Assembly (NCBI GenBank): GCA_900772575.1
Contig: CAAHEN010000014.1
Span: 1 to 16,075 of the forward strand
DNA: 16,075 nucleotides
Origin: Bacteroidaceae bacterium
Lineage (GTDB): Bacteria; Bacteroidota; Bacteroidia; Bacteroidales; Bacteroidaceae
Direction: 5' to 3'
The position numbers and the translations under genes were made by a program. Shown here in pieces: positions 6,074-15,122 of the stretch; within the stretch, counting starts at the first letter, position 1; each line of letters starts with the position of its first letter. The notes under the pieces are model-generated. The model saw only the letters and a list, made by a program, of their open reading frames with translations. It made no database searches and was not told the origin of the DNA.

Positions 6074-8896
6074 ATGAACAAGCTAAGAACTCTCGTGCTT
6101 CTGCTGGTGGCCTGCCTGGTGCTGCCCGCCGTGGCGCAGCAGATGCCGCAGCTCCCCATCGACAAGGCCGTGCGCTACGGTAAGCTCCCCAACGGGCTGA
6201 CCTACTACATTCGCCACAATGCCCTGCCGGCCAACCGCGCCAACTTCTACATCGCGCAGAAGGTGGGCTCGGTGCAGGAGGAGGAGAGCCAGCGCGGCCT
6301 GGCCCACTTCCTGGAGCACATGTGCTTCAACGGCACTGACCACTTCCCCGGCAACGCCCTGACGAAGTACTGCGAAAGCATCGGCGTCAAGTTCGGACAG
6401 AACCTGAACGCCTACACCTCGACCGACGAGACGGTCTACAACATCGACGACGTGCCCGTCACGGCGGCCAACGTCGACTCCTGCCTGCTGATCCTGCACG
6501 ACTGGGCCGACGGTCTCACCCTCGACCCCAAGGAGATCGACAAGGAGCGCGGCGTCATCCACGAGGAGTGGCGCATGCGCAGCAGCGCCACCATGCGCAT
6601 CTACGAGCGCAACCTGCCAGCCCTCTACCCCGGTTCGCGCTATGGCCACCGCTTCCCCATCGGCCTGATGAGCGTCATCGACAACTTCAAGCCCAAGGAG
6701 CTCCGCGACTACTATGAGAAATGGTACCGCCCCGACCTCCAGGGCATCATCATCGTCGGCGACATCAACGTGGACTCCGTGGAGGCTAAGGTGAAGGCCC
6801 TCTTCGGCCCCATCAAGATGCCGGCTAACCCCGCCGCCTACGAGCACTACCCCGTGCCCGCCACGCCGCAGCCCATCTACATCATCGACAAGGACAAGGA
6901 GCAGACACGCACCATCCTGAATCTCAACTTCAAGATAGACCCCATCCCCGACGACATGCGCGGCACCTCGCTCTTCCTCGCCCAGAACTACATCCACGCG
7001 CTCATCGCCGCTATGATCAATGCCCGCTTCGACGAGCAGGCCAAGAAGGCCGACTGCCCCTACGTCGCCGCGTCGCTCGGCATCGACAACTATCTCATCT
7101 CGAAGACGATGGACGCCGTTGACCTCACCGTGCTGCCCAAGCCTGGACAGGACGTCGCCGCCGTCGAGGCCGCCATGAAGGAGGTGGAGCGCGCCCGCCG
7201 CTTCGGTTTCACCGACACGGAGGTGATCCGCGCCCGTGAGAACTTCCTCAGCGGCATCGAGACCATCTACGACAACCGCGACAAGCAGCTCAACGACTTC
7301 TACGTGCCGCAGTACGTCCGCCACTTCCTCGAAGGCGACGCTATCCCCGACATCGAGACCGAGTTCAACACCTACAAGCTCCTGGCCGCCAACCTGCCCG
7401 CAGAGGCCATCAACATGACCTTCAAGGAGTACACGGCATCGACAGACAGCAACTTCGTCTTCCTGGCCTTCTATCCCGACAAGGAGGGCGTCAGCATCCC
7501 CACCGCCGACGCGTTCAAGGCCGCCATTGCCGCCGCCAAGACGGCCGACCTGACAGCCTACGTCGACAACGTGAAGAGCGACCCCCTCGTGCCGCAGCTC
7601 CCCAAGGCCGCCAAGATCAAGAAGGAAGCGCCGGCCGACTTCGGCTACACCTGCTGGACACTCGCTAACGGCGCCCGCATCTACTTCAAGCAGACGGACT
7701 TCAACGACAGCGAGGTGCTCTTCAAGGCCACCAGCCTCGGCGGCAAGAGCCTCACCAAGGCCACCGACCGCGTCAACGCCGACTTGCTCGGCAGCGTGAT
7801 GAACGCCACCGGACTGGGTGACTTCACCTCCACCGAACTGGAAAAGAAGCTGGCCGGCAAGCAGGTGAGCCTCAACGTGGGCCTCGGCGAGCTGACCGAC
7901 AACATGAGCGGCACCTCGACGCCGAAAGACCTGCGCACGCTCTTCGAACTCATCTACCTCCGCTTCCAGCAGCCGAAGGCCGACACCGAAGGTTACAACA
8001 ACCTCATCGGCCTGCTGAAGACCTCGCTCGAGAACGCCGACAAGAACCCGATGTCTGCCTTCAGCGACTCGCTCACCGCTACCCTCTACGGCCACAACCC
8101 GCTCAAGGGCCGTCTCCACGCCGCCGACCTCCAGCAGGCCGACTACGACAAGATACGCGCCCTCTACACCGAGCGCTTCAAGAGTGCCGGCGACTTCGAC
8201 TTCTTCTTCACCGGCGCCGTCAACACCGACTCGCTCCGCGCCTTCGTGGAACAGTACATCGCCCCGCTGCCCGGACAGAAGAAGCGCGAGCGCTACGCCG
8301 ACCGCAAGATCGACATGGTGAAGGGCACCGTCGACAACCACTTCGTCCGCAAGATGGAGACGCCGCAGGCCATCCTCGTCCAAGTGTGGTCCGGGCCTGA
8401 GAAATACGACCTCAAGAACGCCGCCACGCTCAACACCCTCGGCGAGGTGCTCACGCAGCGCTACCTGAAGAGTATCCGTGAAGACGCCGGCATCGCCTAC
8501 AGCGTCGGCGCGTCGGGCAGTGCCAGCTACGGCATTAAGGACGACTACACGCTGCAGATTTACTGCCCCTTCAAGCCCGCCACCCGCGACTCCGTGCTCC
8601 TGCTCATGCGCCAGGCCATCGACGACATTGCCCGCAACGGTGTCACCGCCGACGAGCTCGACAAGGTGAAGCAGTTTGAGCTCAAGCAGTATGCCGACAA
8701 CCAGAAGAAGAACGACTACTGGGCGGGCCTCATCTCCGCCAAGGCCGTCTGGGGCAAGGACGAGCGCACAGGCTTCGAGGACGCCACGCGCAACGTCACG
8801 TCCGATGACATCAAGGCTTTCGTCAACAGTGTCCTGCTCAAGCAGCGCAACTGCGTGACAGTCTCCATGATTCCCGCAGACTTCACGGAAAACTGA
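6074..8896 (+). CDS. Secreted M16 (insulinase/pitrilysin) family zinc metallopeptidase
   Basis: A full-length 940-residue M16 peptidase, similar in size and plan to PqqL-type proteins. These are clamshell proteases that cut peptides and small proteins inside an enclosed chamber. A signal peptide occupies about 1-21 (hydrophobic run, then AVA before QQ), so it is exported, probably to the periplasm. The first M16 domain (about 33-260) has the inverted zinc motif HFLEH (H78, E81, H82), with E158 and E165 in KERGVIHEEW as the candidate downstream glutamates. The second half (from about 545) repeats the fold without a zinc motif, the usual inactive partner domain. The frame is open upstream to 5885, but the ATG at 6074 gives a proper signal peptide and follows the promoter-like box, so I chose it. 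There is no Shine-Dalgarno sequence. Substrates cannot be read from the sequence. Confidence 0.93.
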   Translation: MNKLRTLVLLLVACLVLPAVAQQMPQLPIDKAVRYGKLPNGLTYYIRHNALPANRANFYIAQKVGSVQEEESQRGLAHFLEHMCFNGTDHFPGNALTKYCESIGVKFGQNLNAYTSTDETVYNIDDVPVTAANVDSCLLILHDWADGLTLDPKEIDKERGVIHEEWRMRSSATMRIYERNLPALYPGSRYGHRFPIGLMSVIDNFKPKELRDYYEKWYRPDLQGIIIVGDINVDSVEAKVKALFGPIKMPANPAAYEHYPVPATPQPIYIIDKDKEQTRTILNLNFKIDPIPDDMRGTSLFLAQNYIHALIAAMINARFDEQAKKADCPYVAASLGIDNYLISKTMDAVDLTVLPKPGQDVAAVEAAMKEVERARRFGFTDTEVIRARENFLSGIETIYDNRDKQLNDFYVPQYVRHFLEGDAIPDIETEFNTYKLLAANLPAEAINMTFKEYTASTDSNFVFLAFYPDKEGVSIPTADAFKAAIAAAKTADLTAYVDNVKSDPLVPQLPKAAKIKKEAPADFGYTCWTLANGARIYFKQTDFNDSEVLFKATSLGGKSLTKATDRVNADLLGSVMNATGLGDFTSTELEKKLAGKQVSLNVGLGELTDNMSGTSTPKDLRTLFELIYLRFQQPKADTEGYNNLIGLLKTSLENADKNPMSAFSDSLTATLYGHNPLKGRLHAADLQQADYDKIRALYTERFKSAGDFDFFFTGAVNTDSLRAFVEQYIAPLPGQKKRERYADRKIDMVKGTVDNHFVRKMETPQAILVQVWSGPEKYDLKNAATLNTLGEVLTQRYLKSIREDAGIAYSVGASGSASYGIKDDYTLQIYCPFKPATRDSVLLLMRQAIDDIARNGVTADELDKVKQFELKQYADNQKKNDYWAGLISAKAVWGKDERTGFEDATRNVTSDDIKAFVNSVLLKQRNCVTVSMIPADFTEN

Positions 8897-8949
8897 CAAG
8901 TCCCATCCGCCCCGCACCGCTCCTCCGCGCGTGCCGGGCAGCACCATCA

Positions 8950-8983
8950 CAGAAGGCCAGGCAATGAATTGCCTGGCCTTCTG
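8950..8983. terminator. Strong hairpin after the M16 gene
   Basis: Perfect 16-bp arms: CAGAAGGCCAGGCAAT at 8950-8965 and its inverse at 8968-8983, with only two central bases. It lies 53 nt after the peptidase stop. No T-run follows, so it acts either as a terminator of a non-classical kind or as an mRNA 3' stabiliser. Confidence 0.6.
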
Positions 8984-9015
8984 CGTGAGTTATGTCTGGG
9001 GGATGGGTGCCGCTG

Positions 9016-9042
9016 TTCCACCATGACGGTGCTGCCGGCGGT
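9016..9042 (-). repeat. 27-nt near-copy of the 3' end of the alpha-2-macroglobulin gene
   Basis: This stretch matches 15126-15152 at 25 of 27 positions. On the reverse strand it encodes TAGSTVMVE, against TAGSTVTVE at the very C-terminus of the macroglobulin-like protein. Here no stop codon follows and no more of the gene is recognisable on either side. It may be the last trace of a second macroglobulin gene or a duplication made during a rearrangement. Confidence 0.45.
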
Positions 9043-9085
9043 GCAAGGCTGATGAAAACCTGACCGGTCTAAAAAGGGTGTCGCT

Positions 9086-9118
9086 AAAAAAGGCTCCACC
9101 GAGTGGCGGAGCCTTTTT
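9086..9118. terminator. Bidirectional intrinsic terminator between the M16 and sialidase genes
   Basis: AAAAAGGCTCC (9087-9097) pairs with GGAGCCTTTTT (9108-9118). The stem has A- and T-runs on both sides, so it can end transcripts from the converging M16 gene (+) and from the sialidase gene (-), whose stop codon is 22 nt away. Confidence 0.8.
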
Positions 9119-9139
9119 ATAAGGGATTTTTGAATCTGG

Positions 9140-12100
9140 CTACTTGATGAAAACCTTCTTGCCACCTACGATGTAGATGCCCTTGGCGGGACGGAGCACC
9201 TGCCGGCCCTGAAGGTCGAAGATGCGATTGTCCTTGTGGGCTTCAGCTTCGTTGATGACGGCGTCGAGGCCGGTTTCAGTTGGTGCGTAGGCGATGTACC
9301 ACATAGAGCCTTCGTCACCGGTCGTCCAAGAGACGAGGTTGCCTTCGTCATTGCCATCAAGGTGAATGGCGGGATAGCTGGCGTTCGTGGGAGCGACTGA
9401 GGTGATGACGCTGATGCCTTCGGCGGTTGAGGCTACGGTGAACTTGCCGGCCTCAGCGACACCTACGAGGGGGAGCCTCTTGTAGACGGCCTGGGTGTTG
9501 GCGAGATACTGCTGCTTACCTACGTTGTAGAGACTCCAGTTGCCAGAAGCGTCCTTCGTGAAGGTGAAGATTTCAGTCTCGGTGGGGTCGGTCGTGACGC
9601 CCTTGAGGTAAGTGCCATCGGTGTTGGCTGAGAGATACTTCCGCTGCTTCTTGTTGAAGAGGGTGTACTTCACTTTCTCCTCAATCTGCTTGCGGGGCAT
9701 ATTCTGAATAGCCTGGTTGATGGCTTCGTAGTTGTCCATTGTCGTAGAAGACTTGAAGGCGTCGAGGGCCGCGTCGAGGTCTGACGTGTCATTGGTGTCA
9801 ATCATGCCGACGTAATCGCCAGTGGCCTCCTTGACAGCGTCAACACGGTCTTGGCCGCAGGTCTGGAAGTAAGCTTCGGCGTCGAAGCCTTCGGTGCAAA
9901 CGGAGTAGAGTGAATCGGTGATGGTTTCGAGCGTGTAGTCCTTGTAGACCAAGGTGTAACCACCGCCGATGCCGTAGCGATCTTCCTCGTAGAAGAAACC
10001 GATGTGGCCGTCCTGCTTGAGTACCATGGTGGAGTAAGCGGAACCGAGGGCTGAAGACTGATGCTTGCCGTCCCAATCTTTGGCGAAGGTGGCGGCATCC
10101 TTGAAGTCGTCCTTGAGCGAATTGAGTTCCTTGAAGTAGATGCTGACCTTAGTACGGTTGCTAGCGGCGGGAACGGACTGGAGTGCCACCCAAAGCTGCT
10201 TGCCATCGGCCTTGCGAACGGCAGGAACGAGAAGGATTTCACCATTACAGCTGGTGCCGTAGGTACCCTTGTTGTCAGTGCCAGAGAAGGCGGCGGCGCC
10301 CCAAGTGCCCTTGCCCGTAGCGGCGTCGGTGAAGGTGAAGGTGTTTAGCCAACGGCCACCGCTGGCACGACCGGAACAGACTATGCTGCCGTCAGGAAGT
10401 TCCTCGGTCTTTGGTTCGTCGGTGCCGCTGGGTATTGCGGGATTGTCGGCGGTGCCGAGGAGCGTCCAGGTGAGGCCGAAGTCGTCAGAGTAGTAGACGT
10501 AGTTGCAATGGGTTGAGTTGACATCCTTACAGAGCACGGAACAGTAGAGACGGTAGTAGTCGCCGACCTTGGTGTAACGGCTCTGGTGAATCTTACCGCT
10601 GCCGATAAACATGGCGCGAACGGGGCCGCGGCTGCTGTTGCGGAGCTGGTCGTAGAACTGGGCCGTGATGGCCTTGGGAGCGGCCCAAGTCTCACCGTTG
10701 TCCTCTGAAAGGAAGTAAGCGATATCCTGGTGATTGGCGTCGGTGCCAGAGGGAAAGCTGACGTTGCCGGCACAAGAGAGCATGAGAACCTTGCTGCTGG
10801 TGCGGTCGGCTACGATACAGGGGTCACCGAAGGCGTTGTTGAAGGCTGCCGTGCCGGTACCGCCGGCGCCAGTGCCATGACCGATGGTGATGACAGGGCC
10901 CCAAGTCTTGCCGTTGTCGGTAGAGATACGACCACGGATATCGAGCTTGCCGTTGGTGGCCATACCGATATCAGCCTTAGAGTAACGGTAGTCGGCTACG
11001 GCAATGAGATTGCCATTCTGAGCCTGTGCGAGACCGGGGATACGGTAAGGCACGGCGGACTCGCCGTTATAACCGAAGATCTCGAAGCTCTCTTCGACGG
11101 CCTTGGTGGCACGGATGATGGTGACGTTGAAGTTCTTAAGCGTGATGCCCTTGTTCTCGCCACCGAGGGTGAAGGAAGCGAACCGATCCTTGAGACCATC
11201 GACAGCGAAGTGCTGCTCGGTGGTAGAAGACCGCATGGCCTTGTCGCCAGCAGTGACGGTAATCTGACCAGTGTAAGTGCCGGCGTTGACGAAGTCGAAC
11301 TCGTAAGCGCCGATGGCGTACTTCTCACCGGCGGTGAGGCTGTACGTCTCGGGGTTGGTGAGACCTACATAAGCGTCTAGGTCGGTCTGCCCAGAAACCT
11401 TCTGCATGTTGTTGCGGCTGGCATCAAGCACGAGCTGGGGGGCTTCCTGGCTGCTCTTCCAAATCTGGAAGAAGGTGGAAGAGGGATTGCTATTGTTGAT
11501 GCAAGTACCGTTTTCGCTCGTGATACGGAGGGTCTGCTTGGCAAAGAGAATCTGCACGCTGGAACCGTGGTTTTGGCCGGTAGTCCAGAAAGCGAGTTTG
11601 CCATCACGGTTGTTAATCTTGTTGCTGGTCTGGCCTACGGTGTTGAGGTAGTAGGCCGGCGTGTCGTCGCCGAGGTCGGTAGAAGGAGTGAGCTGCCAGT
11701 TGGCGTTGTAGTTGCCGAGAGCGTTCTTGTCCTTAAGGATGACGTAAGAAGTAGCGCCGGTGTTGCCGACGGCAGTGATGGGAGCGGCGAGAACCTTGGT
11801 GGCGCCAGCTTCCTTGTTATAGATCTGATAGCCTTCGGTCTCGTTTCCGGTGAAGCACCAGAGATCCTTGTCGGCGAGTTCGGTCTGAAGCTGCGTGAGA
11901 CTCATGCTTGTCTCAGTGCCATTGTTGTGGAAGTGATAACCGGCAGAACCGATCTGCATGGTGTACCAACGGGTGTCAGCGGCGAACCCATCATTCGTGA
12001 TGGTCGTGGTGATGAAGGGAGCCGCATTTTCGGGCTTGGGCTCGGGTTCAACTTCTACATCCGGCCAAGTGAGGTTGGCGATTTCGTCGGCGGTGAGGGT

Positions 12101-14596
12101 ACCGGCATAGAAACGTACAGAGTGGATCGTACCGCCGGCATTGGTGAGCTTGCTACCGGTGTAAGCGGGCACGCCACCGAGGTAAAGGCCATCGACGCCT
12201 TTGACATTGCCAAAGGTGCGGTAACCCCAACTGGAATCGGCCGTGACGTCAACGGTCCTCTTCAGCACGCCGTCGGTGTAGAGGCTATAAGTCTTGGTGG
12301 CTTCGTCGAGCACGAAGACGAGCTTCACACGAGTGCCGTTCAAGCTGGCGTTTTGTATCTTCTGGGTGAACCAACCTTCTGAACCGCTGTTGAGCACGTA
12401 CTGCACGCCCAAGGCATTGCCCGAGCGGACGATCGGAGCGAAGTATTCAGAACCAGCGGCATTGCTGCTGGCCAGAAGGGCGGAACTCGTAGAAGAGGAG
12501 AGGTTGGCGGGGGTGATGTCGAGGGCTACGGTGAGGGTGTTCTCTGCAAAAACCTTGGTGGCGATGTCGTCGGCCACCTTGACGGGCGAGGTGATGTCCT
12601 GCTTGAGGAGCTCGGCAAAGGCCTCCGGCTGGGGCACTTCTACGACTTTTTCGGCCACGTTGATAATAAACTTGCCGTTGGGGTCAGTGCGGTCAGCGCC
12701 GTCCTGATTGGCACTCCAGTTGTAGAGAGGGCTACCCGGCATGTTGGTCTGATTGAGCTGTACAGTGCCGGCGCTGATGATAAAAGAGCCGGGCACGTTG
12801 GAATGGCTGAGCGTCCAGCCCTTAGTGGGGACGGTAGCGATAGCGGTGATGGCAGTGTTGTGGCTGGCTACGGGATTGATGTAAGTGCCGTTGGCATGGT
12901 TAATGATGTTGTAGCTACCGTCGCCACGAGCTTCAAATTTCCACTGAGCGGTCTCACTGTTCTTGGAAGCCTGGCCGCAAACGTTTGAGCCGGCGCCGTT
13001 GGATACGACATAGAGCGACTTACCGGCATTATAAAAGGTGTACCAAACGGTCTTGTCGGCCGTGCTGGCAGTGGGCTGGTTGATCTTCTCAAGGAGAGCC
13101 GTCACGGCAGCGTCAAGGGCTGTGGCCTTCTCGGCGAGCTGATCGGCCGTCGCTCCGTCGCTGGTAAGGAGCGCCTTGGCCGCAGCAAGCTGAGAGAGCG
13201 CGGCTTCGGCATTGGCCGCGCTATACTGGCCAACGCCGTCGCCGATGGAAAGGCCGGAAAGGGTTGAGATGGCCGTAGCAAGCGCGTTGCGAGCGGTAAG
13301 CTTGGCCATGGTAGCCTTAGCCTGCTCCATGGTGATGGCGGTAAGGCCCATTGAGGGAGCGAGGAGGTTGGCAATCTTGGCGTAACCGAGGCCGTAGACG
13401 TAGTTGCCGTTGAAGTATTCGGTGTTAGCTACGTTGCCGTTGACCATAGAAGTATAGAGATCAACGTATTCTACATCTGCATTGGCAGCAGCCATTTCTT
13501 GGATGGCAGCATTGAGGGGCTCTACATAGCTAGTATTGGTCGTAGCATCAGAGCTGGGGAGCACGGACATGAGGTAAATCTTAGCCGAACCAGTGTAGGT
13601 CTTCAAGTTGGCAAGCACAGAAGAATAAGTGCTCTTCATCTCAGCGACAGCGACCTTGCTGAGCGCTTCCTTGGCACCCATATAGAGATAAACCTTGGCA
13701 GGCTTCACACCACCGTGGAAGATGGCAGAGAAGTTATTCTTCACCGTATTCATGTCGGTGTAGAGGCCCCAACCCGTACCACGGTTCTTAACCTTGGCTG
13801 ACTGAAGGAGTTCATGCCATTCGGCACCGTGAATCATGTCGTCGCCGATCATCAAGATGTCGTCGGCGGCGACGGGGTAGTTGGCAAAGTAAGAGCTGCG
13901 CATACCGAGGGAACCGCCCATGCCGCCGTAGTTCAACGTCGGCTTTTCGGGGTAAACGGTCTCAAGGCCATCGAGGTAAGGCTCAAGGGCCTTCGTCCAA
14001 ATGCGATAACCGGCTGCGTTGAGGTGGAGGTTGTCGAGAGAGAGGCTATTGCCACTAGAGACTGCCATGAGCGGCGTCGCGATGTCGATGTAAGTTACGC
14101 CATCAAATTCACTGCAAATCTTCTCAATGGAGTCGTTGGTCTGCTGAATGAGTGCGACCGTACGGATACCGTTAGTACTGGGAATGATGCTCTGCAGGTA
14201 GACCTTGGTCGTAGGAGACTCCTCAACGCAACGCTTAACGGCTGCACGAATGTTGCCAGCCACATAAGCGGCATTGTTAATGCCACTGGTACCGAGGTCG
14301 TTGGTACCGATGAGGAAGAAGATCTTGGCGGGGTGACCGGCAAGAACGTCTTCGAGGTTGGCAATCATCTCGGAGCTTACAGCACCGGATACGCCACGAT
14401 TGATGATCTTGTGGTCGCCAAAGGCTTCCCACCATTCATGCATGTTAGTGATGCTGTTGCCTACAAAGACAATGCTCTGGTTGTTGACTTCCGTCACCTT
14501 GAACCCGTTGTAGCGGTGGTTGCGGAAGGGCAGATCTGCCATGGCTGTAAGCATGCTGAGCATGCAAACAAGCAGCGTCAGGAACGTTTTACGCAT
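9140..14596 (-). CDS. Giant secreted exo-alpha-sialidase with tandem SGNH esterase domains
   Basis: The 1818-residue protein has a signal peptide (1-20). SGNH domain 1 (about 35-210) has its likely triad: S48 in FVGNSIT, D188 and H191 in DNLH, with GTND at 97-100. SGNH domain 2 (about 222-416) has these positions as D253, N396 and Y399 and GAKE for GTND, so it is probably inactive. An Ala-rich helical spacer (about 421-508) follows. Then come a ricin/trefoil-like module (about 515-650), a laminin-G-like domain (about 660-845), an acidic proline linker, a second trefoil-like module (about 872-1020) and a beta-sandwich (about 1022-1165). The GH33-type sialidase (about 1170-1570) has YRIP (R1185), D1202, E1394, R1410, R1481, Y1521 and Asp boxes at 1225, 1297 and 1370. 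A third trefoil-like module (about 1640-1772) precedes the sorting domain (1790-1818). It should release sialic acid from host glycans at the cell surface or outside. Catalytic assignments other than the motifs are inferred. Confidence 0.9.
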   Translation of the reverse strand: MRKTFLTLLVCMLSMLTAMADLPFRNHRYNGFKVTEVNNQSIVFVGNSITNMHEWWEAFGDHKIINRGVSGAVSSEMIANLEDVLAGHPAKIFFLIGTNDLGTSGINNAAYVAGNIRAAVKRCVEESPTTKVYLQSIIPSTNGIRTVALIQQTNDSIEKICSEFDGVTYIDIATPLMAVSSGNSLSLDNLHLNAAGYRIWTKALEPYLDGLETVYPEKPTLNYGGMGGSLGMRSSYFANYPVAADDILMIGDDMIHGAEWHELLQSAKVKNRGTGWGLYTDMNTVKNNFSAIFHGGVKPAKVYLYMGAKEALSKVAVAEMKSTYSSVLANLKTYTGSAKIYLMSVLPSSDATTNTSYVEPLNAAIQEMAAANADVEYVDLYTSMVNGNVANTEYFNGNYVYGLGYAKIANLLAPSMGLTAITMEQAKATMAKLTARNALATAISTLSGLSIGDGVGQYSAANAEAALSQLAAAKALLTSDGATADQLAEKATALDAAVTALLEKINQPTASTADKTVWYTFYNAGKSLYVVSNGAGSNVCGQASKNSETAQWKFEARGDGSYNIINHANGTYINPVASHNTAITAIATVPTKGWTLSHSNVPGSFIISAGTVQLNQTNMPGSPLYNWSANQDGADRTDPNGKFIINVAEKVVEVPQPEAFAELLKQDITSPVKVADDIATKVFAENTLTVALDITPANLSSSTSSALLASSNAAGSEYFAPIVRSGNALGVQYVLNSGSEGWFTQKIQNASLNGTRVKLVFVLDEATKTYSLYTDGVLKRTVDVTADSSWGYRTFGNVKGVDGLYLGGVPAYTGSKLTNAGGTIHSVRFYAGTLTADEIANLTWPDVEVEPEPKPENAAPFITTTITNDGFAADTRWYTMQIGSAGYHFHNNGTETSMSLTQLQTELADKDLWCFTGNETEGYQIYNKEAGATKVLAAPITAVGNTGATSYVILKDKNALGNYNANWQLTPSTDLGDDTPAYYLNTVGQTSNKINNRDGKLAFWTTGQNHGSSVQILFAKQTLRITSENGTCINNSNPSSTFFQIWKSSQEAPQLVLDASRNNMQKVSGQTDLDAYVGLTNPETYSLTAGEKYAIGAYEFDFVNAGTYTGQITVTAGDKAMRSSTTEQHFAVDGLKDRFASFTLGGENKGITLKNFNVTIIRATKAVEESFEIFGYNGESAVPYRIPGLAQAQNGNLIAVADYRYSKADIGMATNGKLDIRGRISTDNGKTWGPVITIGHGTGAGGTGTAAFNNAFGDPCIVADRTSSKVLMLSCAGNVSFPSGTDANHQDIAYFLSEDNGETWAAPKAITAQFYDQLRNSSRGPVRAMFIGSGKIHQSRYTKVGDYYRLYCSVLCKDVNSTHCNYVYYSDDFGLTWTLLGTADNPAIPSGTDEPKTEELPDGSIVCSGRASGGRWLNTFTFTDAATGKGTWGAAAFSGTDNKGTYGTSCNGEILLVPAVRKADGKQLWVALQSVPAASNRTKVSIYFKELNSLKDDFKDAATFAKDWDGKHQSSALGSAYSTMVLKQDGHIGFFYEEDRYGIGGGYTLVYKDYTLETITDSLYSVCTEGFDAEAYFQTCGQDRVDAVKEATGDYVGMIDTNDTSDLDAALDAFKSSTTMDNYEAINQAIQNMPRKQIEEKVKYTLFNKKQRKYLSANTDGTYLKGVTTDPTETEIFTFTKDASGNWSLYNVGKQQYLANTQAVYKRLPLVGVAEAGKFTVASTAEGISVITSVAPTNASYPAIHLDGNDEGNLVSWTTGDEGSMWYIAYAPTETGLDAVINEAEAHKDNRIFDLQGRQVLRPAKGIYIVGGKKVFIK

Positions 14597-14900
14597 AGGA
14601 TTAAGTATTGAGATAAGTAATTGAGTGAACTCTTAAGTTTAAGAATGTGAGAATAGCTTTGGGCCGATTTCTTGGAAGGCAATGCCACAATGCCCGATGC
14701 AATTGCTTTTACAATGAACTCAGCTTCATGTCTGAGGGGCTCGAGACGTTCTCTGGTACAATTGCCTGGAAGGCAATATCTGAGCGAATGGGGCAACGCC
14801 CTCGGTTCATGGAGGACATTCACAAAGCGCCTAGAAGGCTGTACCCCTCAATCTGGCCCCAGGGATTTCGGTGCAATCAGCCCCCACTCCTTATATGAGA
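14597..14900 (-). other. Long leader region of the sialidase gene
   Basis: About 300 nt separate the best promoter-like box (14907-14914) from the sialidase start codon. No better box was found closer to the gene. The stretch holds a hairpin at 14761-14777, a symmetric TCTTAA/TTAAGA site (14631-14644) and repeated GCAATGCC/ACAATGCC-like words near 14678-14694. On the reverse strand a frame (GTG at 14823) could encode an 81-residue basic peptide that overlaps the sialidase start; I do not recognise it and do not call it a gene. No known riboswitch class was recognised. Confidence 0.4.
14761..14777. repeat. Short hairpin in the sialidase leader
   Basis: ATTGCCT (14761-14767) and AGGCAAT (14771-14777) form a perfect 7-bp stem with a 3-nt loop. 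Part of the right arm (GGAAGGCAAT) recurs at 14674-14683. Confidence 0.5.
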
Positions 14901-14906
14901 GCCCTG

Positions 14907-14914
14907 CAAATATA
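14907..14914 (-). promoter_or_regulatory. Probable -7 element for the sialidase gene
   Basis: On the reverse strand TATATTTG fits TAnnTTTG exactly and sits in an AT-rich stretch. A TTG at 14933-14931 is the nearest -33 candidate, but the 16-nt spacer is shorter than usual. Confidence 0.45.
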
Positions 14915-15030
14915 GTGAATATTTTCTATTCAATGGCCTAACACTATTTTTTATTATGCTCTTGGAGGAAAAATACCTGTATTGGCTTATATCGTTCAAG
15001 CTTATGACGTCGCAGCCATTTGTCAGTAAG

Positions 15031-15069
15031 AAAAAAACGCCCGGCAAGACATGGCGAGTGTCTTGCCGG
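15031..15069 (-). terminator. Intrinsic terminator of the alpha-2-macroglobulin-like gene
   Basis: CCGGCAAGAC (15041-15050) pairs exactly with GTCTTGCCGG (15060-15069). On the reverse strand the stem is followed by GCG and then a run of seven T. It lies 53 nt downstream of the stop codon at 15123, so this gene is transcribed separately from the sialidase gene. Confidence 0.85.
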
Positions 15070-15122
15070 ACGGCTCTTTTCAGAGGTGCCCGTAGTGTGA
15101 GCGGAGATGGAGGGCTGTCTGT

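Noticed and set aside
6083..8950. A 955-residue reverse-strand open frame across the M16 peptidase gene
   Set aside because: It is the antisense shadow of a GC-rich gene. It is full of low-complexity Val/Gly/Leu/His runs and has no recognisable domain, while the forward frame is a clear M16 protein.
14578..14823. An 81-residue reverse-strand gene in the sialidase leader
   Set aside because: It begins with GTG, overlaps the sialidase start and shows no known domain or ribosome site; it is better explained as leader sequence.
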